Source: Vibrio litoralis DSM 17657 (GTDB taxonomy: Bacteria > Pseudomonadota > Gammaproteobacteria > Enterobacterales > Vibrionaceae). From it: DNA of 64,000 bases. Shown piece after piece: positions 56,390 to 64,000 of the stretch. Position numbers and translations under genes: made by a program. Numbering within the stretch: position 1 is the stretch's first letter; every line of letters begins with the position of its first letter. The stretch lies in NCBI RefSeq assembly GCF_000426765.1, contig NZ_KE384567.1, positions 62,001 through 126,000 on the forward strand. Reading direction: 5' to 3'. Under the pieces are notes generated by a model. It had not been told where the DNA came from and did not search any database. It saw only the letters and a program-made list of their open reading frames with translations.

Positions 56390-57172
56390 TTACTTCACCT
56401 CTGATGCAGTTTGGCCTTTAGTTGCATTTTGTTTTACCAATTGCAACACCCAAGGGCGGTGACTTTCACGGCGAATTATTTCAGTACGGAAGCGAACCAT
56501 AGCGACCGCACCAAAGAAAAACGCAAAACCAAAAATATTGCACAATAAGGGCCACAACATTTCAGGAGCAATCGATGGTTTACCGATTTTAGTGATGGTT
56601 GCGCCTTGGTGTAGGGTATTCCACCACTCTACTGAATAATGGATGATAGGGATATTAACGACACCTACAATTGCCAAAATACCGGCGGCTTTAGCGGCGG
56701 TCTTTTGATCATCAAACGCGTGATAAAGTGCAATAACGCCTAGGTAGAGAAACAATAAAATCAGTTCTGAGGTTAAGCGAGCATCCCATACCCACCATGC
56801 GCCCCACATTGGCTTGCCCCAAACCGCACCTGTAATTAAAGCGATAAAGGTATAAACGGCACCAATTGGAGCCATTGCCAAAGCGGCCATATTCGATAAT
56901 TTTAGCTGCCAAACGAGACCAATAAATGCCGCGATCGCCATCGACATATAAATGCCCATCGACCAGATAGCAGCAGGCACGTGAATATAAATAATGCGAA
57001 AGCTATCACCTTGTTGGTAATCGGCAGGCGCAAAAGCCAGCCCCCAAATCGTACCTACTAGCAATAGCCCAAATGCCAAGACAGAAAACCAAGGCAATAA
57101 CGTTCCGCATAGCTGATAGGTTTTTTCAGCTTTTGCGTATGGATGTAACCATTTCCACATTTTGCTTCTCAC
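56390..57172 (-). CDS. ccmC: Heme exporter protein CcmC
   Basis: Six-helix inner-membrane protein loading heme onto CcmE. 260 aa with the WWD motif (WGKPMWGAWWVWDARLTSEL near residues 117-136) and flanking His ligands (IYIHVPAA, HYSVEWWN). It follows ccmB with an unusual 120-base gap containing a 15-bp repeat; the rest of the operon is tightly packed. Confidence 0.96.
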   Translation of the reverse strand: MRSKMWKWLHPYAKAEKTYQLCGTLLPWFSVLAFGLLLVGTIWGLAFAPADYQQGDSFRIIYIHVPAAIWSMGIYMSMAIAAFIGLVWQLKLSNMAALAMAPIGAVYTFIALITGAVWGKPMWGAWWVWDARLTSELILLFLYLGVIALYHAFDDQKTAAKAAGILAIVGVVNIPIIHYSVEWWNTLHQGATITKIGKPSIAPEMLWPLLCNIFGFAFFFGAVAMVRFRTEIIRRESHRPWVLQLVKQNATKGQTASEVK

Positions 57173-57241
57173 TTTGTTTTGTAGGCTATTTTTGCTCTAC
57201 TTTATAATTTCTAACTTAAATCGTATTTGCTTGCCGTTTTT

Positions 57242-57278
57242 ACCACAAATGGCTCTACCACAAACGGTTCAACCACAA
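57242..57278. repeat. Three 15-bp phased repeats between ccmB and ccmC
   Basis: ACCACAA occurs at 57242, 57257 and 57272, exactly 15 bases apart, inside similar 15-mers (ACCACAAATGGCTCT, ACCACAAACGGTTCA). It sits in the only sizeable gap of the ccm operon. Confidence 0.75.
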
Positions 57279-57292
57279 GCTTATATAGTTTA

Positions 57293-57961
57293 TTAATTCA
57301 CACTGATGCGTAACGATGCGCTAATCGCAAATGGCGTCAGGGTTACAGAACCCAATAACATCGCCCCTAAAATCGCCAATTGGCCAGAATACCCGAACCC
57401 ACTAGTGGCAGCTTCAATCGCAGAAGTGGCAAAAATCAACACTGGAATATACAAAGGCAAAACCAGCAAACTTAACAGTACGCCACCTTTTTGTAGGCCA
57501 ACCGTTAAACCGACACCAATCGCACCAATAAAACTCAAGGTTGGCGTACCGAGTAATAAGGTAATGACCACCGCCAACCAAGTCTGAAAATCTAGCGATA
57601 ACAGTACCGCGAGTAACGGGCTAATTAAAATTAACGGTAGCCCAGTTAACAACCAATGGGCGATCACTTTAGAAATCACCACCAATGGCAAAGGGATTGG
57701 CAATAACATTAATTGCTCTAATGCCCCATCATTAAAGTCGTCTCGAAATAAGCGCTCTAAAGATAACAGAGCCGAAAGCAATGCTGCTACCCAAATGATG
57801 CCAGCTGCAATACGTGCTAACAAATTCGGCTCTGGGCCAATACTTAAAGGAAACAGCGTAATCACAATGATAAAAAACCACAAAGGGTTAAATACATCGG
57901 CTTGGCGGCGATAAGCAATTAACAACTCGCGGCGAACAATCGCCAGCATACTTGAAATCAT
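57293..57961 (-). CDS. ccmB: Heme exporter protein CcmB
   Basis: Permease of the CcmAB ABC complex, 222 aa, six hydrophobic segments, with the family segments ERLFRDDFNDGALEQLMLLP and GTPTLSFIGAIGVGLTVG. CcmAB hydrolyse ATP to release holo-CcmE. Four bases after ccmA on the same strand. Confidence 0.95.
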   Translation of the reverse strand: MISSMLAIVRRELLIAYRRQADVFNPLWFFIIVITLFPLSIGPEPNLLARIAAGIIWVAALLSALLSLERLFRDDFNDGALEQLMLLPIPLPLVVISKVIAHWLLTGLPLILISPLLAVLLSLDFQTWLAVVITLLLGTPTLSFIGAIGVGLTVGLQKGGVLLSLLVLPLYIPVLIFATSAIEAATSGFGYSGQLAILGAMLLGSVTLTPFAISASLRISVN

Positions 57962-57964
57962 TAC

Positions 57965-58585
57965 TTACTCTCCCAACCGAATGGTTTTAAGTTGATCCCT
58001 TTCGGTAAACATATCTTGGTGAGTGGTAAATAACACCATTCCGCCATTTTGTGTATGTTCCATAAACAAAGCTTCAATCACTTTAATACCTTGCTTATCA
58101 ATGGCCGTCAGCGGCTCATCTAGAATCCAAAGTGGATGACGACTTAACCATAAACGTGCGAGTGCGACACGTCGTTGCTGCCCCGCCGATAACTTACCGG
58201 CTGGAATATCTTCTTTACCTGCCAAGCCAACTTTGGCTAACGCCATCCAAATATCATCTTCTGTGACGCCGGTTGAGCCATTTAGTTTCTGATAAAAGGA
58301 AAGGTTCTCAAATGCAGTCAGCTCTTTCTTAACGCCAGTTTGATGTCCGATAAACAACAAATCTTGATGAAAGGCATCGCGGTCTTTATGTGTTTCAACG
58401 CCTTTCCAAAGTATTTTTCCGGCTTCACTATCACCTAAACCAGTAATAATTCGCAGCATGGTGGTTTTGCCCGAACCATTACGGCCCTCAACTTGAACGA
58501 GATCACCAGCAGAAACAGAAAAGCTTACTGACTCAAATAATTCTCGGTCATCACGAATCGCTGTTAAATCACGCACTTCCAGCAT
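57965..58585 (-). CDS. ccmA: Heme exporter ATP-binding protein CcmA
   Basis: ABC ATPase of 206 aa: Walker A GRNGSGKTT near residue 35, signature LSAGQQRRVALARL, Walker B LWILDEPLTA. First gene of the ccm operon; its promoter lies in the spacer shared with rpoE. Confidence 0.96.
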   Translation of the reverse strand: MLEVRDLTAIRDDRELFESVSFSVSAGDLVQVEGRNGSGKTTMLRIITGLGDSEAGKILWKGVETHKDRDAFHQDLLFIGHQTGVKKELTAFENLSFYQKLNGSTGVTEDDIWMALAKVGLAGKEDIPAGKLSAGQQRRVALARLWLSRHPLWILDEPLTAIDKQGIKVIEALFMEHTQNGGMVLFTTHQDMFTERDQLKTIRLGE

Positions 58586-58942
58586 AAATCTTCATCTATA
58601 GTTAAAGTTAAGGGGCGCTTATGTTACCACAGGAAAACACACTCGAAAGCGTTAACATGTAAAGCATTCAACGAATGCTCAGATAATCACAAAAATAACC
58701 AAAATACGGCTAATTCAATGAATAAAAACTCAAGAACACGTTACATTAGGTGTCAATCTTATTCCGATGATAACGGACTGACATATCATACCTATAACCC
58801 TAAAGGGGTATACTGGTTATCAACTGAGATTTTAATGATTTGAGTCAAAATGGACTACACCTAAGCATTAAAAAATAAAAGTGATCCCATTACTAATCAC
58901 ACGCGTAATACAGGTATCAATTGTCATTAGGTATTTGTCATT
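58586..58942. other. Divergent promoter region ccmA / rpoE
   Basis: Carries the rpoE promoter (58882-58909), a 7-3-7 palindrome AGCATTCAACGAATGCT (58663-58679) nearer to ccmA, and the hairpin TATAACCC/GGGGTATA (58793-58812). No gene seen. Confidence 0.6.
58882..58909 (+). promoter_or_regulatory. Candidate RpoE (ECF11-type) autoregulated promoter
   Basis: TGATCC and CGTAAT separated by 16 bases match, as I remember it, the -35/-10 pattern of singlet-oxygen RpoE (ChrR-partnered) promoters. The predicted start lies about 85 bases before the rpoE ATG at 59000. Confidence 0.75.
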
Positions 58943-58999
58943 ATGTATCCAGTCACTCGGCAGCTAGGTGTTCAAAGACACACTGGCAAGAAGATAACA

Positions 59000-59581
59000 A
59001 TGAGAACGGAAATCAACGACGATAATGAAGTGACACCACCGTTAGAACAGTGGCTGTGCGATATTGCCAACCAACGCGACAAGCAGGCTTTTCAACGTCT
59101 GTTTATTTGGTTTGCGCCTAAAATACAGCGTTTTGGCATCAAACAATTCAACAACCCAGAAACCGCCAAAGAATTATTGCAAGACACCATGACGAATGTG
59201 TGGCGTAAGGCGCACTTATTCGATATGGAAAAAGGCGCAGCTACCACTTGGGTGTACACCATAATGCGTAATACTTCTTTCGATATGCTACGAAAAATGC
59301 GTACTCATAAAGAAGATCAATTAAGTGATGACATTTGGCCACTTGTTGAAGCAGAGGCAACCGAAACCATCAGTTTTGATGACCACCTGATGAGCAAAAA
59401 AATTGAGCGTCACCTGAGTCGTCTTTCTCACGATCAACGCCAATTGATTGAAGGCGTGTACTTTAAAGATTTATCGCAAGAGCAACTAGCCGCCCAGTTT
59501 AATATTCCTTTAGGCACTGTAAAATCACGTTTAAGACTGGCAATCGCTAAATTGAAACATCTTATGGGAGAGAATTCATGA
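59000..59581 (+). CDS. rpoE: ECF sigma factor RpoE (ChrR-controlled)
   Basis: 193-aa ECF sigma factor. Region 2 (about 20-90: FQRLFIWFAPKIQRFGIKQF, KELLQDTMTNVWRKAHLFD, ATTWVYTIMRNTSFDMLRK) and region 4 (about 130-185: LIEGVYFKDLSQEQLAAQFN, LGTVKSRLRLAIAKLK). I start at 59000 (MRTEINDDNE); the longer frame from 58943 has no ribosome site. Overlaps chrR (ATGA). With ChrR it forms the switch for singlet oxygen; the adjacent photolyase and lipid/redox genes fit that regulon. Confidence 0.9.
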   Translation: MRTEINDDNEVTPPLEQWLCDIANQRDKQAFQRLFIWFAPKIQRFGIKQFNNPETAKELLQDTMTNVWRKAHLFDMEKGAATTWVYTIMRNTSFDMLRKMRTHKEDQLSDDIWPLVEAEATETISFDDHLMSKKIERHLSRLSHDQRQLIEGVYFKDLSQEQLAAQFNIPLGTVKSRLRLAIAKLKHLMGENS

Positions 59582-60246
59582 GACACCATCCAACACATGA
59601 ATTGATGAGCGTTTTTGCAAGTGGCGAGCTACCTGCATCGTTGAGCATCGCCGTCGCTGCCCATCTTGAATTATGCCGCGACTGCCAAACGACTGTCGAT
59701 CGCATTACTCAACAAGCCGCTCAGCAAGAATTCACAACATCATCGACTTCTTATCAGCAAGATCATGAAGACGATTTCGCCGATATGATCGCGCAAATCA
59801 CCCAAGATGATGCCCTGTTTGATGCTCAAATTTATTCAGACAAGGCAGTAGAACAAACCATCGAATTTAAAGGACAGCACTACACCTTGCCAAGAGCGCT
59901 GCAATCTCTGGTGCTGCAAAAACCGCAAAAACTCGGCAAACTCACTCGCTCTCGAATTGACTTACAAGAAGGTAGTCTCAAAACCAGCTTATTGCATATT
60001 GAACCCGGTGGTAGTGTTCCAATGCATACTCATAAAGGGTTTGAACTAACGTTATTACTAGACGGTGAATTTGAAGATCAAATGGGCAAATACCAAATAG
60101 GTGACTTCATTTGGCTAACTGGAGAACATGAGCATACTCCCACCACTACCACAGGATGCTTATGTTTCACCGTATCCAATGATGCGCTGCAATTTACCCA
60201 AGGGATCTCAAAGCTATTAAATCCTATCGGGCAATTTATTTATTAA
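59578..60246 (+). CDS. chrR: ChrR-family zinc anti-sigma factor
   Basis: 222-aa cytoplasmic anti-sigma factor. N-terminal ZAS domain with zinc ligands in MRHHPTHELM and HLELCRDCQ (HxxxCxxC, residues 29-36) and a C-terminal cupin domain (about 130-205; GGSVPMHTHKGFELTLLLDGEFEDQ with metal-binding His/Glu). Releases RpoE on singlet oxygen or organic hydroperoxide in R. sphaeroides. ATGA overlap with rpoE. Confidence 0.92.
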   Translation: MRHHPTHELMSVFASGELPASLSIAVAAHLELCRDCQTTVDRITQQAAQQEFTTSSTSYQQDHEDDFADMIAQITQDDALFDAQIYSDKAVEQTIEFKGQHYTLPRALQSLVLQKPQKLGKLTRSRIDLQEGSLKTSLLHIEPGGSVPMHTHKGFELTLLLDGEFEDQMGKYQIGDFIWLTGEHEHTPTTTTGCLCFTVSNDALQFTQGISKLLNPIGQFIY

Positions 60247-60283
60247 ATTCAGTTAATCTTAGGCAGCAAGGAGTCGCCGTAGT

Positions 60284-61234
60284 ATGAAACTACCAGTTCA
60301 AAAACCGAAAATTGGTATCAGTGCCTGTGTCGCCGGAGAGCAAGTGCGCTTTGATAAAGGACACAAACGCTCTGATTTCTGTATGAGTCAACTCGCCCCT
60401 TTTGTTAACTATCAAGCCTTTTGCCCAGAAGTGGCGATTGGCTTGCCGGTCCCTCGTCCTACTATTCGTCAAGTTCAACTAAGTGATGGAATACATGTCA
60501 GTCGTCCTGATGGCGATGGTGATGTCACACAAGACTTAACCGAATACGGTCAAACCGTCGCCAGTAAAATCGATCACCTTAGCGGCTTTATTTTTTGTCA
60601 AAAAAGCCCGAGCTGCGGCATGGAAAGAGTTAAGGTTTATCAAGAAGACGGTAAAGGTAGCACCGCTTCTGGCATAGGCTTATTCGCCAAGCAAATCATG
60701 GTACATAATCCTAACCTACCATGTGAAGAAAATGGTCGCTTAATGGACCCTGCATTACGCGAGAATTTCATGCTCCGTGTGTTTACCTATCGTCATTGGC
60801 AGGATTTATTATCCTCTGGCCTGACTAAACACAAACTGATTGAATTCCATAGTGAACGTAAGTACTTACTAATGAGCCACCATTTAATCAGCTATAAAGA
60901 AACTGGCCGTCTACTTGCTCGTGCCGATCTCAAACTAGAAGAGATGGCGCAACAATACATCTCAATTCTAATGTCGGGGTTAAAGCATGTGGCAACGCAT
61001 AAAAGCCACACCAATACGCTGCAACACCTGCAAGGCTACTTCAAAAAAGTCTTAACCAAACAGCAAAAAAGTGAGCTATCCACTCATATCAATGATTTCC
61101 GTGCAGGGTTGGTTCCCCTACTGGTGCCGCTAACTTTGATTAATCATTATCTAAAAGAATTTCCCCAGCAATATTTAGCGGCTCAAGTGTATTTATCGCC
61201 CTATCCACAAGAGCTTAAATTACGCTACATCTAA
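60284..61234 (+). CDS. DUF523 + DUF1722 (YbgA) protein
   Basis: 316-aa two-domain protein. DUF523 part (about 8-150) has the conserved GISACVAGEQVRFDKGHKR and KSPSCGMERVKVY cysteine segments; DUF1722/YbgA part (about 195-310) has LTKHKLIEFHSERKYLLMSH and HLQGYFKKVLTKQQK. In E. coli ybgA precedes phr, and here too the gene directly precedes the photolyase. GGAG precedes the ATG by ten bases. A role linked to DNA repair or photolyase cofactor is a guess. Confidence 0.88.
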   Translation: MKLPVQKPKIGISACVAGEQVRFDKGHKRSDFCMSQLAPFVNYQAFCPEVAIGLPVPRPTIRQVQLSDGIHVSRPDGDGDVTQDLTEYGQTVASKIDHLSGFIFCQKSPSCGMERVKVYQEDGKGSTASGIGLFAKQIMVHNPNLPCEENGRLMDPALRENFMLRVFTYRHWQDLLSSGLTKHKLIEFHSERKYLLMSHHLISYKETGRLLARADLKLEEMAQQYISILMSGLKHVATHKSHTNTLQHLQGYFKKVLTKQQKSELSTHINDFRAGLVPLLVPLTLINHYLKEFPQQYLAAQVYLSPYPQELKLRYI

Positions 61235-61280
61235 AATTATTGTTTTTCGCTATATAAAATTAACAAGCAAAAGGTAAGCC

Positions 61281-62663
61281 ATGAATCTTGTTTGGTTTCG
61301 CAATGATCTGAGAATCGACGATAACCCAGCCCTATACCACGCGATAGCCGCTGGTCAGCCCTTTCATGCTTTATTTATTTCTACGCCCTCGCAATGGCAA
61401 GCGCATGATATGGCACCAATAAAAATTGATTTGATTGAGCGACATATCAATTTGATTTCACAACAATTAGGCCAGTCCGGCATTCATTTTAAACACATTG
61501 AAGCCAGCGATTTTGCAGAGCAAGCGCAAACGCTCAAAACATATTGTCAGCAGCAAAATATTGAGACTATTTTTGCTAACCAAGAAGTCGAATTCAACGA
61601 ACAGCAGCGCGACCAAGCCTTACGAGACAATGACCTGCCCTTAACGCTGTTTGAAGCTGACGTGATTGTGTCTAAAGGGGCGGTTCTCAATGGCCAGAAT
61701 GAAATGTACAAAGTATTCACACCATTTAAAAAAGCGTGGGCAAGTTCATTGGCAAGAACCCATGCCGCACCTTTACAGGTTTGTTTGCCATCATTAAAAC
61801 CGGTTAGCAACCCTGTCATTACGTTTAACGCCACCAAACAAGACTCCAGCAAATGGCCTTTGGCGAATACCATATTGCAACAAGTGCTTCCTAAGTTTCT
61901 AACCACTAAGTATCAAGACTATCATCAAAACCGAGACTACCCTGCGATAAAAGCAACCTCAGGTTTATCTCCCTACTTAGCGATTGGTGCGATCAGTGCA
62001 AAACGCGTGTTTGCCGAACTTTCTCACCATTCCCCCAATGCTCTGGAAATGATTTCACAGCCGGAAGGGAGTTGGCTTAATGAATTGGCGTGGCGTGACT
62101 TTTATCGTCACTTATTACACCACTTTCCAAAACTCAATAAGCATCATAACTTCAATGACAAATACGACCATTTGCCTTGGCCAAACTCGCCTCAATTATT
62201 AACCGCCTGGCAACAAGCCAAAACCGGCTATCCAATTGTCGACGCCGCCATGAGGCAATTAGTGCAAACTGGCTGGATGCATAATCGCTTAAGAATGATT
62301 GTCGCTAGCTTTCTCACCAAGCATTGCCTAGTGGATTGGCGACTAGGTGAAACGTTTTTCATGCAGCACTTAATTGATGGCGATCTCAGTGCCAATAATG
62401 GGGGTTGGCAATGGGCGGCAGGCACCGGTTGTGATGCTCAGCCCTACTTTCGAATATTTAATCCCATCACTCAAAGTGAAAAATATGATCCAGATGGCAG
62501 CTTCATCCGTAAGTATTTACCAGAGTTAGAAAATGTACCTTTGAAACACCTGCATTTTCCACACGAGTATATAAAACAAAACGATATTGAAACTTATTGG
62601 CCTGCCATTGTCGACCACCCAACCGCAAGGCAGCAAGCGCTAAGTTTCTATAAAGCAGGATAG
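61281..62663 (+). CDS. phrB: Deoxyribodipyrimidine photolyase
   Basis: Light-driven repair of cyclobutane pyrimidine dimers. 460 aa: N-terminal antenna-binding Rossmann domain (VWFRNDLRIDDNPALYHA) and C-terminal FAD domain (SWLNELAWRDFYRHLLHHF, GYPIVDAAMRQLVQTGWMHN, GGWQWAAGTGCDAQPYFRIF). Lies in the rpoE-chrR cluster, a known photolyase-regulating arrangement. The next gene follows after 19 bases. Confidence 0.96.
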   Translation: MNLVWFRNDLRIDDNPALYHAIAAGQPFHALFISTPSQWQAHDMAPIKIDLIERHINLISQQLGQSGIHFKHIEASDFAEQAQTLKTYCQQQNIETIFANQEVEFNEQQRDQALRDNDLPLTLFEADVIVSKGAVLNGQNEMYKVFTPFKKAWASSLARTHAAPLQVCLPSLKPVSNPVITFNATKQDSSKWPLANTILQQVLPKFLTTKYQDYHQNRDYPAIKATSGLSPYLAIGAISAKRVFAELSHHSPNALEMISQPEGSWLNELAWRDFYRHLLHHFPKLNKHHNFNDKYDHLPWPNSPQLLTAWQQAKTGYPIVDAAMRQLVQTGWMHNRLRMIVASFLTKHCLVDWRLGETFFMQHLIDGDLSANNGGWQWAAGTGCDAQPYFRIFNPITQSEKYDPDGSFIRKYLPELENVPLKHLHFPHEYIKQNDIETYWPAIVDHPTARQQALSFYKAG

Positions 62664-62682
62664 ATCGATAAGGAGACAAGAT

Positions 62683-63117
62683 ATGATGCAGGCTTCGGAA
62701 CGGATTTCCAACTTTATAGAAACATATCAAAAGCTCAATAAAGACAATTTGCATTTATTGGCGGAGATCTATGATTCGTCAGTTCAATTTCAAGATCCGC
62801 TGCATAAAGTTGATGGTATCGACAACCTTCATCACTACTTTGAAAATCTGTATGCCAATGTCATCCATTGTCATTTTGATATTCACGACGCTTTCTGCCA
62901 AGACCAACAAGCCGCTATTTACTGGACCATGCACTTACAGCATCCCAAGCTAAAATCCGGGCAATTGATTCTGGTTGATGGTCACTCTCACCTTACCTTT
63001 GATGAGCAAAAAATCACTCACCACCGAGATTACTTTGATATTGGCAGCATGCTGTATGAACAGCTTCCAGTGATTGGCGCAGGCATCAAATACATAAAGC
63101 AGAGGGCAACCTCATGA
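62683..63117 (+). CDS. NTF2-like / SnoaL-fold protein
   Basis: 144-aa protein with the NTF2-like fold: helices (ISNFIETYQKLNKDNLHLLA), an EIYDSSVQFQDPLHKVDG segment, and a beta-sheet ending FDIGSMLYEQLPVIGAGI. GGAG seven bases before the ATG. Overlaps the SDR gene by four bases. Members of this fold recur in RpoE-ChrR clusters; substrate unknown. Confidence 0.82.
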   Translation: MMQASERISNFIETYQKLNKDNLHLLAEIYDSSVQFQDPLHKVDGIDNLHHYFENLYANVIHCHFDIHDAFCQDQQAAIYWTMHLQHPKLKSGQLILVDGHSHLTFDEQKITHHRDYFDIGSMLYEQLPVIGAGIKYIKQRATS

Positions 63118-63845
63118 GTAACCAACCAAGTATTTTGATTACCGGTGCATCGTCTGGTATTGGGCATGCCTTAGCTCTGCATTACGCAAATGCAGGTTAT
63201 CAAGTTTGGGCGGGAGGACGCAGCAGTGAAAAGCTACAGCAGCTATGCGAACAGCACCCAAATATACTGCCATTGCTGTGCGATATCACTGATTTTGATG
63301 CGGTGAAAGCCAGTGTAAGCCAATTACCTGCATTAGATATATTGCTGCTCAATGCCGGAACTTGTGAATATATCGATGATGCAAAACAGTTTGATGGCGC
63401 ACTTTTTGAAAGAGTTATCACTGCCAATCTCATTGCGATTGGTTACTGCTTGGAAGCTTGGCTGCCGCTGATTAAGCAAGGTGGCAACTTGGCAATAACG
63501 AGCTCCAGCGCTTCTTTTTTACCGCTGCCTAGAGCAGAAGCTTATGGCGCATCCAAAGCTGCCGCGACGTATTTAGCACGTACTTTGAGCGTCGATCTGA
63601 AAAAAGACAATATTCATGTCAGCGTGATCCACCCCGGTTTTGTTAAAACGCCGCTCACCGATAAGAACGATTTCTCAATGCCATTTTTGACACTCCCAGA
63701 AAAGGCGGCAGATATCATTTTCAAAGGTATCAATAACAATAAAAACGAAATTCATTTCCCGAGAATATTTACTTGGTTACTCAAAGCATTCGCTTTATTA
63801 CCGTTTCCAGTATGGAAGACACTAGCTGTAAGGATTACTAAATAA
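63114..63845 (+). CDS. Short-chain dehydrogenase/reductase
   Basis: Classical SDR of 243 aa. Cofactor motif ITGASSGIGHALAL (TGxxxGxG, residues 9-22), LLNAGTCE (NAG motif), catalytic Ser region SSSASFLPLPRAEAYGASKAA (YxxxK). Reduces an unknown carbonyl with NAD(P)H. Overlaps the NTF2-like gene (ATGA) and the next gene by one base (TAATG). Confidence 0.9.
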   Translation: MSNQPSILITGASSGIGHALALHYANAGYQVWAGGRSSEKLQQLCEQHPNILPLLCDITDFDAVKASVSQLPALDILLLNAGTCEYIDDAKQFDGALFERVITANLIAIGYCLEAWLPLIKQGGNLAITSSSASFLPLPRAEAYGASKAAATYLARTLSVDLKKDNIHVSVIHPGFVKTPLTDKNDFSMPFLTLPEKAADIIFKGINNNKNEIHFPRIFTWLLKAFALLPFPVWKTLAVRITK

Positions 63846-64000
63846 TGAAGAATATTGCGATCATTGGTTCCGGTATTTCAGGTTTAACTTCCGCTTATCT
63901 TTTAAGCCGAGAGCATCACGTCACCGTTTTTGAAAAGAATGACTACATCGGTGGTCATACCGCAACTAAAGACATTGAAGTTGATGGAAAATGTTATGCA
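63845..64000 (+). CDS. FAD/NAD(P)-binding amine-oxidase-type protein, N-terminal part
   Basis: Only the first 52 codons are inside the window. The start is the ATG overlapping the SDR stop. The N-terminus reads MKNIAIIGSGISGLTSAYLL with the GxGxxG dinucleotide motif and EKNDYIGGHTAT, typical of flavoprotein amine oxidases. In vibrios this position in the RpoE-ChrR cluster is usually followed by DUF1365 and a cyclopropane-fatty-acid synthase-like gene, which would lie beyond the window. Confidence 0.85.
   Translation, partial: MKNIAIIGSGISGLTSAYLLSREHHVTVFEKNDYIGGHTATKDIEVDGKCYA

Overview
This 64 kb window reads as chromosomal DNA of a Vibrionaceae bacterium, most likely a Vibrio or close relative. 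The evidence is an AphB-type LysR regulator, a HubP/FimV-type pole protein, the fadIJ - ECF sigma - DUF3379 - fadL - mlaA neighbourhood, a ccmABCDEFGHI operon beside a rpoE-chrR-photolyase cluster, ERIC-like repeats, and short palindromic repeats with ATACCCAAGT termini. Base composition is moderately AT-rich. I see no rRNA, tRNA, IS transposase, CRISPR array or phage gene. The first gene (gapA) and the last gene (an FAD-binding oxidoreductase) are cut by the window edges.

Layout. 1-5.5 kb: gapA end, yeaD-type mutarotase, rlmA, endonuclease I, a ChaN lipoprotein behind a Fur-box-like sequence, and two Cys-cluster proteins. 5.5-11.4 kb (minus strand): recR, ybaB, dnaX (with an intact E. coli-type frameshift site), apt, a DUF454 protein, a 40-residue membrane peptide and an RssB-like response regulator. 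11.8-12.7 kb: aphB. 12.8-24.6 kb (minus): purF, cvpA (PurR box), dedD, folC, accD, truA, a short hubP/fimV, asd, pdxB and fabB. 24.9-29.5 kb: mnmC, an FMN reductase, yfcL, epmC and a TRIC-family channel.

29.6-36.1 kb is the one block that looks accessory. All four genes are on the minus strand: a 683-aa lipoprotein with six Ig-like (BIG2) repeats, a Crp/Fnr-type regulator with two abutting perfect palindromes upstream, an OmpA-family protein, and a second BIG2 lipoprotein (771 aa) translationally coupled to the OmpA gene. The two lipoproteins share an SSG(L/M)PSQ motif after the lipidated Cys. The block is bounded by strong terminators and by core genes. I did not recognise it as a named system, and it is the best candidate here for something undescribed: a regulated envelope or surface module.

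36.3-43 kb: aroC, prmB, smrB, sixA and an insulinase-type zinc protease. 43-51.2 kb is a lipid block: fadJ and fadI (beta-oxidation, with a FadR-like operator), an ECF sigma/anti-sigma pair, fadL (long-chain fatty-acid uptake) and mlaA (outer-membrane lipid asymmetry). 51.4-58.6 kb: the cytochrome c maturation operon ccmABCDEFGHI (minus). 59-64 kb: rpoE-chrR (singlet-oxygen-type ECF switch) with a matching promoter, then a tightly packed run of DUF523/DUF1722 protein, DNA photolyase, NTF2-like protein, SDR and FAD oxidoreductase, probably its regulon.

Repeats are informative. Two near-complete ERIC-like elements begin right at the stop codons of fabB and fadJ, so they lie in those 3' UTRs; a third, internally deleted copy lies between mlaA and ccmI. 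A 265-bp element with perfect 21-bp inverted ends sits just upstream of fadL, and solo ends of the same family are scattered elsewhere. The fabB 3' UTR also ends in a structured, terminator-tailed segment at the place where V. cholerae encodes the FarS small RNA.
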